Made by a program: the position numbers and the translations under genes. 19,638 nucleotides of DNA from Goniomonas avonlea (taxonomy: Eukaryota; Cryptophyceae; Goniomonadida; Goniomonadaceae), in NCBI GenBank assembly GCA_003573635.1, contig QUTJ01031794.1, positions 1-19,638 of the forward strand, given 5' to 3'. The notes beneath the pieces are model-generated. The model saw nothing but the letters and a program-made list of their open reading frames with translations. It had not been told where the DNA came from and did no database searches. Shown here piece after piece: positions 12,601 to 19,285 of this stretch (position 1 is the stretch's first letter; each line of letters starts with the position of its first letter).

Positions 12601-14541
12601 TGAAGCGTTGATGAACCCCTGGGGTGTGCGGTGTCACGCCGCAGCCGGGTGTACGAACAGAAAAATGATGAAGATGGCGTGCCGAGCGGCGAGTAGAGGG
12701 AACGAGGGAGGGAGAGGGGTGCAGCGCACGCCACAGCTGGCAAGCCACGAGTTGGAGAGAGGGGCACGAGGGGGGAGAGGAAGGGGAGAGAGGCAGCGAA
12801 GAGAGAGCGGGGGCGGGGAGGAGGGACAGTACCTGCAGAGCAGTCTCGAGCTCAGCGATGTTAACATTGTATTCCAAGAAATCGCGATCGAAAGTGTTTT
12901 TCGTGTAGTCGAGCAGATCGTAAGGCTTCTTCTTGAAATCCTCAACCTGTTACACGTGGGTGAGTGTGGTCAGAGGCAACGACTACTACAAGTCAGCGAC
13001 CCACCAAGTTGAAGAAGTTCTGGATCAAGTGCTCCATGCCCTCAATCTTGTGATTTGACAGCATTGAGAACTGTTGGATCGTGGTGAACATGTCCATCAA
13101 CTTCTGAACGCGTTTGCAGAACAGATCCAGCTTGCCGAAGATCTGGCTCTCGTTGAAATCGAACTGCTTAACCTTGGGCTGAGTCATCAATTTATCCTTT
13201 GTGAGACGGTACCTGCGGCAATAATAAGTGCCATGTACACTTGAACACTAAAGGAGCAGGACTCACTGTTCTTGGTAAGCATCGTTGAGCTTGAGACATG
13301 ACTCCAAACGCTGCAACAAGTCTCCGACATCTTGGTCCCACAAACGACCGGGCTTCGTGATACACTTGCGACAGTTTTTGATCATCTGGTTGGTGATCTT
13401 GACAAACAACGTCGTCATGCGCTCGTTGGTAGAATAGTACCTGAGAAACAGTTGTTTGAGACCCTGATCGATTATGGAAAACCAACTCACCTCGCGATGG
13501 TGAGCATCATCTTGACGTTGTTCATAAGGGCGGGGAGGGAATCGATAATAGTGGTGGGGGATCCGTTGTAAAGGGGCTCAGTGTACTTCTCCAAGGTGCT
13601 CAAGTACTTCACGTTGTCCTTGGCCTCGTTCAATGCATCAGTGATAGCGTTGTCCATCTGCTTCCACCGTTTGAAGATCTTGGACTTGGCAGCAGTCAGA
13701 ACGCAAAGGACCGTCTTGCACTCCTTGCTTTTCAACTGCTCGGCGACACTATTGAACTTCGCCATACGATTGCGCCAGAACTCAAACTCTGTGTCAGGGC
13801 CGGCGTCGTCAGATTCGAAGCGGCTGCCCTCGCTCTCGGAGAGCAGCTTCTCGGTCTGCTGGCACCAGTCCTCCACGATGTTCTCAAAGTACTCCACAAT
13901 GTCAAGATCCTGAGCTGCCCGGGCGTACGCCGGCTGCTTGTTCTCGATGTCATAACGCTTGTCTGGCTTCCGCAGCTCGATGCCGCCTTGAAGGCTGTGC
14001 ACCGCTTCGGAGAGAGTGTCGTTAAACTTCATCATGAGACTGAGAAAATCCTTGTGGCTGCACAATTTGTAAGACAACAGCACGGAAAGAGCGGTGGGAC
14101 ACACCTCTCCTCTGTGGCTTTGCCCCAGTCCTCCTGGTTCTGAAACATGGGGCCATAGACGTCCTCGAGCATAAACTGAAAGCTCTCCAACGGCGACCCT
14201 TGCAACTCGCCATACGCCATGTCAGCCTCACAGTTCTTAGGGTCGACACCCTTCGCTGAGAGACGGATGACATAAAAGCAACGACCGGACATTTTGTCCT
14301 GGTCACCCGTTGTCAGGAACAGGTGGGGCTCCCCCCGCTCCTCCCCATACTCGTTGACACGAGGCTGAAAAAAGAAGATCAGCTTCGGCGGCCCATCCGC
14401 TCCAAAGAACTGCTGAATAACTGTTTGGTTCTTGGAATTGGCGAAGACCGACTCGACTTCACTCTTGTGCTCGGGGCCCAATGACTCCTGAATCTTTGAA
14501 ATGATCCATTTGGACCTCGCATCCCCGGTCGCTGCTGCCAT
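640..14541 (-). CDS. Axonemal outer-arm dynein heavy chain, gamma type (DNAH5/DNAH8-like)
   Basis: ATP-driven motor heavy chain of the ciliary outer dynein arm. Exons (minus strand): 14541-14105, 14057-13491, 13440-13267, 13212-13005, 12946-12833 and 12618-640. All phases join cleanly to 4,492 aa, a normal full length. The start has a perfect GCCATGG context. P-loops: AAA1 GPAGTGKT about residue 1848 with Walker B FDEFNR near 1900; AAA2 GPSGAGKT about 2130; AAA3 GAPGVTKS about 2453; AAA4 GVGGSGKQ about 2814. The stalk coiled coil runs about 3063-3377 and encloses the microtubule-binding domain, entered at KALKNPP about 3169. A Gly-rich linker lies about 4209-4215, and the C terminus WTLRGVCLLC is the usual dynein ending. 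Assignment to the DNAH5/8 (Chlamydomonas ODA gamma) class rests on recalled similarity around AAA1, AAA4 and exon 4 (YRLTKDKL, KQFDFNESQIFGK). No frameshift or internal stop was seen. Confidence 0.96.
12619..12832 (-). other. Dynein intron 5 (214 bp, pyrimidine-rich)
   Basis: The donor is CTGCAG|GTACTG and the acceptor CACCCCAG|GGGTTC. It is phase 0, giving ELETALQ-GFINASFENI. It is about four times longer than the other dynein introns, and most of the extra length is CT-rich low-complexity sequence on the transcribed sense strand. Confidence 0.9.
12947..13004 (-). other. Dynein intron 4 (58 bp)
   Basis: The donor is AACTTG|GTGGGT and the acceptor TGTAACAG|GTTGAG. It is a phase 0 intron giving QNFFNL-VEDFKKKPYDLL. 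Without splicing, the frame meets TGA three codons past the donor. Confidence 0.9.
13213..13266 (-). other. Dynein intron 3 (54 bp)
   Basis: The donor is AAGAACA|GTGAGT and the acceptor TGCCGCAG|GTACCG. The junction codon is CA|G (Gln), giving DAYQEQ-YRLTKDKL, which restores a conserved dynein tail motif. Confidence 0.92.
13441..13490 (-). other. Dynein intron 2 (50 bp)
   Basis: The donor is GCGAG|GTGAGT and the acceptor TTTCTCAG|GTACTA. The junction codon is AG|G (Arg), producing LTIAR-YYSTNERM. The base after the acceptor AG starts a GT. Confidence 0.92.
14058..14104 (-). other. Dynein intron 1 (47 bp)
   Basis: The donor is GAGAG|GTGTGT and the acceptor TGTGCAG|CCACAAG. Exon 1 ends two bases into a codon and the first base of exon 2 completes AGC (Ser), giving the junction ATEES-HKDFL. 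A CTTAC branch-like element lies shortly before the acceptor. Confidence 0.9.
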
Positions 14542-14547
14542 GGCAAC
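14534..14547 (+). promoter_or_regulatory. RFX X-box-like motif over the dynein start codon
   Basis: GCTGCCATGGCAAC matches the X-box form GTNRCC-(0-3 N)-RGYAAC with one mismatch (C for T at position 2) and a 2-nt spacer. RFX factors drive ciliary genes through X-boxes in animals and their relatives. Part of the match is imposed by the Kozak ATG and Ala codons of the dynein start, so chance is a real alternative. Confidence 0.35.
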
Positions 14548-14722
14548 TGCTGAAAATGCTCAAGCTGTGTGAGTGTTCAAACTGGTCTTTCTTCTTTCTT
14601 CGTCTGCGTTTAGTCTCTCGTTCAGGAACACGGTCAATCAAGACGCAGCGTTCCAACAAAAGCAACCGTGCCTTGTCTCAACTTGAGGAACCGTTAGCCC
14701 GGCCTTCGGTCATATCCAGCAT

Positions 14723-14753
14723 GTCAATTTCGGCGTTGACCTGGTCAATTCGG
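14723..14753. promoter_or_regulatory. Direct repeat and palindrome in the shared promoter
   Basis: GTCAATTTCGG (14723-14733) and GTCAATTCGG (14744-14753) form a direct repeat with a 21-bp period. Between and overlapping them is TTGACCTGGTCAA (14736-14748), a perfect palindrome with a single central T. A further GGTCAAT occurs at about 14631-14637. This looks like a protein-binding cluster, but no factor can be assigned. Confidence 0.35.
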
Positions 14754-14779
14754 AAAAATCAAAATCGGAGACCAGACAA

Positions 14780-14803
14780 ATGTTCATATGGACGTTGTGC
14801 TGA
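14780..14803 (+). promoter_or_regulatory. Possible upstream ORF of the FIG4-like gene
   Basis: An ATG at 14780 opens a seven-codon frame (MFIWTLC) ending in TGA at 14801-14803, 59 nt before the preferred start. It overlaps the alternative in-frame ATG at 14788. It matters only if transcription starts upstream of 14780. Confidence 0.3.
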
Positions 14804-14862
14804 TGAGGAAGCACATCTCCGCGGACCGCCAGCCCGACAGAACCGTGTCAAGGTTCCGCAGC

Positions 14863-17800
14863 ATGGCCTCATCGGCCGCGGGTTCTGAAGCGCCGCCCAG
14901 CGAAAATCGGGCAGAGGAACCACCTCGTAAAAAGGCGAGGAATCACCCTGTGAAGCCTGAGTCCCCATACTTCTTGCGGCCCGTTCGGGATCCCTTGGAG
15001 CTTTTTACCTTGTACGAGACCCAAGCCCGTTTCTACCTTGTCGGCTCTGATAAATGCCGAAAACGGTTTCGTGTGTTGAAAATTGACCGCACTGAGGGAT
15101 CCCATTTGTTAGCTGCTGATGATGGCGTTGATTACACAGAGTCTCAGTGCCGATTTCTTCTGCATATGGTCAATGAGGGCAACAAGGGGGGGCTCACGAA
15201 GGTGACGACGGCATGTGGCCTCCTCGGCTTTGTCAGGTTCTTGGAGGGGTACTACATTATCCTTGTGGTCAAGCGCAAGAAACTGGGTCGTCTAGGGGGA
15301 AGTAACATTTACATGGTTGATGGAACTCTCATGGTCTCGTTCGCTCGCCACCCCTCTGCCCGGGTTGACGAGTCTCGCTATAAGGCACTGTTCTCAGCGA
15401 TGGATTGCACCAAGGGATTCTTTTTCTCTTACACCTATGATCTTACTCACACGTTACAAACCAACATGGGTGGGCACCCAAAGAAGTTTGTTCCCCCCGA
15501 TGGCAAGGGTTATGTTGGCGAGTCCTACAACGAGATGTTCACGTGGAATCACTACCTCCTCATGGAGCTGATGCGCGATCCCCACAATGCCCCCTGGGCG
15601 TTGCCTTGCATCCAAGGGTCCTTCTATCAGCACCGCTGCAACGTTCTCGGGCGCCTGGTCACTATCACCATCATTGCGCGACGCTCTCGCTATTTTGCTG
15701 GCACCCGCTACCGTAAACGCGGGTGCAACTTTCAGGGCTACGTTGCCAATGAGGTGGAAGTTGAGCAAGTGGTTCACGATGACTCGGGAAGCTCTGCTTT
15801 GCGCGGGCCCCTGACCTCTTTTGTCCAGGTCCGAGGTTCGATCCCGCTCTTCTGGGGCCAGGTCACCGACGCAATGATCCCCAAACCCGACATCACGCTG
15901 CACCACTTCGATCCAACGCACAGCGCGACGAAGGCGCACATGACGCAGATGTTCCAGCGTTACGCCACTCCGATTACGTTTTTGAATCTGATCAAACAGT
16001 CGGAGAAGAAGGAGCGCGAGGTGACGCTCCACCGCGAGCTCAGTGCGGCCATCAACGCGCTGAACATGCGACTCCCCCCCGAGCACAAGATCGTGCACCA
16101 AGGCTGGGACTTCAACAAGGCGCAGAAGTCGGGCATGCCGGGCCGCGTGATGAACGAGCTCGGCGCGATTTCCGCAGAGATCCTGGCCGGCACGGGACTG
16201 TTCCATACACACAACGCTGTCGCGCGGCACGGGGAAGAGGACAACACGCACCAGCTGCTGGGCGGCGCCGAGTACGAGGTCGGTCGAGAGCAGCGTGGCT
16301 GCGCCCGAACCAACTGCATTGACTGCCTGGATCGAACCAACGTGGCGCAGTTTGCGCTTGGTCGGTGCGCGCTGGGCCACCAGTTGCAGCTCTTGGGCGT
16401 GCTGGACTCTCACGAGCTGGATCGAGAGTCGGAGGTGGCGGCCATACTGATGGCCATCTACGAGCAGATGGGAGACGAGATCGCGCTGCAGTATGTGGGC
16501 TCCGTTGCGCATGCGAAGATGGACAAGGGGCAGGACAAGAAGGGGAAGAGCAAGGGGAAGAGCAAGCTCAAGACGCTGATGGTAACCCTCAACCGGTACT
16601 ACAAGAACACCTTCACCGACGCTGAGAAGCAAAACTCCATCGACCTCTTCCTCGGGAACTTCCTGCCCTTCAACGGGCGGCTGCACCTGTGGGACCTTGA
16701 GCCGCAAGATTCTGATTACTATCTGCATAACGCGGAGCTCACCCCGCTGCTCTCACAGGTTGCCTCTTTGAGATACGCGATACATGATACCCGATATTAT
16801 GATACATCGTGCGTGGTATACATACACTAGGTGGCACCCCCCCCCCCCCGGCGCGGCTCCTCTCTCTGCTGCTCCCTCCCACTCCTCTCTCGTCGAACTC
16901 CCACCCTCTGTCTCTGTCTCTCTGTCCGTCTCTGTCTCTTTTCTTTCTTCCTGCTTCCCTCCCTCGCTCGCTCGCTCTCCCCCATCTTCTCCTCTCCGCT
17001 CCTCGTCCCTCTCTCAGTGCGTGAGTGGGTGCGCTTGGATGCTCGTGGGTGTGCAGCGGGTGCGTACAGCACGCAGTCTGCATCATGCATCATACAGAGT
17101 GTATTATTTCTGGTTCTTCCACTCCTCCGTTCAGGACTCTAAACCACGGTCCCTGGAAGGGGGAGGACAAAGGACGAGGATGAAGACGTGGGAGGAGGAG
17201 AGCTCCTGCACTCACTGCACTTGCACTCTCACTCCGTGCCACACGCGGTCTGAAGGGCCCTTGCTCCTCCCTCCCCCCCACCTCTGTCCTGCCTCGAGGA
17301 AGCACGCGTCTCACCCTCACGACAGTGGGATTCTCTGGCCAACAAAGAGTGGTGGATCGCACCGTTAAAGCGCTACTTTGGAGAGCTGCCGCCCCCAGCG
17401 CCACCGCCGACGCTCACCGACCAGGGCGCTCACGACGACTTTGACTGGGTGTTCTCTGGAGTGTGCCCCTCACCAGACGCCGACCCGCGCTTGCACTGGT
17501 GGGTTACGGGTCCTACCCTCTCCCTCTCCCGCTCCCTCTCCCTCTCCCTTTCCCTCTCCCTCTCCCTCACCGACCGGGGTGCTCACCACGACTTTGACTG
17601 GCCCCTCCCAGACGCCGACCCGCGCCTGTTCATAAGGGTTTCGAGCACGTGCTAGTCAAATGGGGACAATGGACATCACCAGGGTGCTTTTCTGGTTGTG
17701 AACGTAGTAGGACGTCGAAAGAGAAAAAACGTAGCAGCACAATGGCATTTTCAAAAAAAGCTCCCCAATGTAACCGTTCAAGTGCACTGGTGGGTTACGG

Positions 17801-17962
17801 GTCTCGCTCTCCCTCTACCCGCTCCCTGTCCCTCTCCCTCCCTCTCGCCCTCGCCCCCTCTACACTCTCACTCTCACGCACTCTCATACACACTCACTCT
17901 CCTTCTCCTTCTCCCTCTCCGCCCCCCTGTCCCGCTCCCTCGCCCTGTCCCTCTCCCTCTAC

Positions 17963-18000
<38 letters not shown>

Positions 18001-19108
18001 TCCTTCTCCCTCACTCACCCCTCCCCCTCCTCTCTGCCAGACAGCCACATGTTCTGTACCTGCAGTGCACACATTGCCGCACAAAGAGATTGAACCGAGC
18101 GCAGGTGGGTGACACGCAACGACTTGCTGCACCCGTCACGCGCGGTCACAAAACTCGAGCCGCCTCCTGCGCCCGCCAAGGCTCACCCCCAGGACGACGA
18201 GTCGACAAAAATCGTAAGTTCCCAGAGAAGCCAGTGTTTTTCTCGGGGGGTTTCTTTTGCCCCCTATGTGAGTTTTTGTTTTTGTGTTCTGGTGGGACTT
18301 TGGGGCTTCCCAGGGGGGTCGTTGTTGGCGTTCGGACCCTTTTGTCTGAGGTGTTGTTTTTGCTCTCGCCTGAAGTGTTGATTTTGTACTTGGTGTTCGG
18401 ATCCGTTTGGTCTGAAGTCTGCCCCGTCATATGTTTTTCAAACCGCCAAACTATCGTAACCGTCGCGAGAGGGGGAGAGGCAGAGAGGGAGTAGGACAGG
18501 GGTGGGGGGAGAGAAGTGGCGCTGAGGAGTTTACACTGCAGGTGCCGACGGAGGAGAAGATGAGAGAGGAGAGATGAGCAACCCTGGTAGTGCCGGGAGC
18601 GAAGTGACACTGAGTTTACACTGTAGGTGCCGACGGCGGAGAAGTAGTACCGCGGAGAGAGGGAGGAAGGAGTGAGAGGCAACGCAGCATTGGGTGGAGG
18701 GGATGAGAGGGGCGATGAGCAACAGTGCCGGGGGAGAAGAGACACTGAGTTTACACTGCAGGTGCCGACGGAGGAGAAGTACCGGGGCGTGTCGCACGCT
18801 GACTACTCGTCCGACGACGAGTTCCACGGGCAGCAGGACGTCTACACCTTCGGGTTCCGGGGTGTCCCCCTCGCCTTGAACTCCCCGTGTGGAGCGGACG
18901 GGTGAGTGCGTGTTTCTCCCTTGCTCCTCGCTCCCTCGCTCCTCGGCACCCTCACACAGTCACGAAGTCAGAGTTGCCAGCTCGTTGACCCAGGATGAGT
19001 TACACAGTGAAGTCAGAGTTGTCAGATCGTTGACCCAGGATGAGATACACAGTCACGCTCTCTCTCCCTCCCCCTCTCTCCCTCCCTCTCCCTCTCTACT
19101 GTGTTGTG

Positions 19109-19144
<36 letters not shown>

Positions 19145-19285
19145 AGACATGGGTGACTGTGTCCCCCCCCCCCTGCCGTACTCTGACTCCGTTCACTCTT
19201 CTCAGGAAGAAGGCGGCGTCTTGGCTTGCGGGTGACTCCCCCGTCGGCACTCCACTCCCAGATGAGCTGCCTCCAGCTGCCGCAG
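14863..19285 (+). CDS. FIG4: FIG4-like SAC-domain polyphosphoinositide phosphatase (3' end beyond window)
   Basis: SAC-family lipid phosphatase; FIG4 removes the 5-phosphate of PI(3,5)P2 in complex with the Fab1/PIKfyve kinase and VAC14 on endolysosomal membranes. Exons: 14863-16758, 17326-17498, 18105-18213, 18762-18901, 19206-19285 (last end provisional). Phases join without stops: LLSQ-WDSLANKEWW, LHW-WVTRNDLLHP, STKI-VPTEEKYRG, ADG-KKAASW. Exon 1 carries LFTLYETQARFYLVGS, FRVLKIDRTEG and the catalytic RTNCIDCLDRTN, a CX5R motif with Cys485 and Arg491. A Lys-rich insert (KKGKSKGKSK) precedes the conserved TDAEKQNSIDLFLGNF. About 799 aa lie in the window; the family is usually 800-900 aa, so the end is probably close. 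The ATG at 14863 is chosen for its A at -3 and G at +4; an in-frame ATG at 14788 would add 25 aa. The SAC fold is certain; the FIG4 subtype is likely, and the small exons are predicted from phase and splice sites only. Confidence 0.85.
16759..17325 (+). other. FIG4-like intron 1 (567 bp, CT-rich)
   Basis: The donor is TCACAG|GTTGCC and the acceptor ACGACAG|TGGGAT, both phase 0. Retention would end the protein at a TAG at 16828-16830. It contains a run of 13 C (16837-16849), a long CT-rich tract to about 17010, and GA-rich sequence at about 17155-17200. I see no gene inside. Confidence 0.8.
17517..17568 (+). repeat. CCCTCT-type simple repeat
   Basis: Imperfect hexamer/pentamer array of ccctct and ccgctccctct units immediately after the intron 2 donor. 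A similar array follows the copied donor at about 17804-17860. Confidence 0.85.
17629..17782. other. 154-bp insert splitting the exon 2 copy
   Basis: The segment interrupts an otherwise continuous copy of exon 2 (left flank cgcgcctg, right flank tgcactggtggg). Unlike everything around it, it is not CT-rich and has A-runs near 17725 and 17754. Only a 2-bp TG repeat is shared at the edges; no convincing target-site duplication or terminal inverted repeat was found, so a mobile origin is unproven. Confidence 0.55.
17977..18000 (+). repeat. (CA)12 microsatellite
   Basis: Twelve uninterrupted CA units, directly preceded by about seven CT units (17963-17976). Confidence 0.95.
18214..18761 (+). other. 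FIG4-like intron 3 (548 bp, contains decoy acceptors)
   Basis: The donor is AAAATC|GTAAGT and the acceptor ACACTGCAG|GTGCCG, both phase 0. The 5' half is T/G-rich with a degenerate 65-bp-period repeat; the 3' half is purine-rich and holds two extra copies of the acceptor region. Confidence 0.8.
18325..18418 (+). repeat. Degenerate two-copy tandem repeat in intron 3
   Basis: Copies at 18325-18352 and 18390-18418 share ttgg-gttcgga-cc, then tttg-tctga-gt, with a few substitutions and one indel, at a 65-bp offset. Confidence 0.65.
18527..18779 (+). repeat. Three copies of the intron 3 acceptor and exon 4 start
   Basis: The 33-bp block at 18527-18559, 18612-18644 and 18747-18779 includes the acceptor CTGCAG|GTGCCG (CTGTAG in the second) and the first six codons of exon 4. 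The first and third are identical; the second differs at two positions. Sequence upstream of the block (gatgagcaac, then agtgccggg) is also shared between copies 2 and 3. Only the third copy continues into the open exon. Confidence 0.93.
18964..19053 (+). repeat. 45-bp tandem repeat, two copies
   Basis: Copies at 18964-19008 and 19009-19053 abut directly and differ at three positions or so. Each starts gaagtcagagttg and ends with a tacacagt-type motif; a partial cacacagtcac precedes the first copy. Confidence 0.92.
19111..19142 (+). repeat. (GT)16 microsatellite
   Basis: Uninterrupted GT dinucleotides, preceded by an imperfect gtgttgtgtt lead-in at 19101-19110. Confidence 0.95.

Larger units (their letters stand above)
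14542..14862. promoter_or_regulatory. Bidirectional intergenic promoter region
   Basis: The dynein and FIG4-like starts point away from each other with 321 bp between ATGs (246 bp if the upstream FIG4 ATG at 14788 is used). Both core promoters and both 5' UTRs must fit here unless there are upstream non-coding exons. No TATA box is evident. The plus strand holds a CT-rich run at about 14584-14600 and repeated GTCAAT elements (see the separate entry). Confidence 0.7.
17413..17803 (+). repeat. Tandem duplication of the exon 2 end and donor site
   Basis: Copy A is 17413-17512 (exon 2 end plus the intron 2 donor). Copy B is 17566-17628 plus 17783-17803, offset by 153 bp. The first 36 bp differ at three positions. 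Copy B lacks 18 nt, an in-frame loss, and is then split by a foreign 154-bp segment; its last 21 bp, spanning the donor, are identical to copy A, and the following CT-rich sequence is also similar. Confidence 0.9.
17499..18104 (+). other. FIG4-like intron 2 (606 bp, contains an exon 2 copy)
   Basis: The donor is GCACTG|GTGGGTTACG and the acceptor GCGCAG|GTGGGTGACA. The junction completes TGG (Trp). It holds CCCTCT-type repeats, a partial copy of exon 2, a 154-bp unrelated insert, a (CT)n-(CA)12 microsatellite and more CT-rich sequence. No independent gene is seen. Confidence 0.8.
18902..19205 (+). other. FIG4-like intron 4 (304 bp)
   Basis: The donor is GACGG|GTGAGT and the acceptor CTTCTCAG|GAAGAA; the junction codon is GG|G (Gly). 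It contains a two-copy 45-bp tandem repeat, a CT-rich run and a GT microsatellite. Retention would give an immediate TGA at 18903. Confidence 0.8.

Noticed and set aside
15454-16728. A 424-codon minus-strand frame opposite the FIG4-like exon 1.
   Set aside because: It lies wholly within an exon with clear SAC catalytic motifs and has the composition typical of an antisense shadow.
17629-17782. The 154-bp insert as a spliceosomal intron or an introner element.
   Set aside because: It does not start with GT/GC or end with AG at the insertion borders, and no terminal repeats were found.
17649-18494. Plus-strand frames rich in Ser, Leu and Pro in the CT-rich region, resembling low-complexity proteins.
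   Set aside because: They are translations of CT-rich intronic repeats; the splice model skips most of this and uses only 18105-18213.
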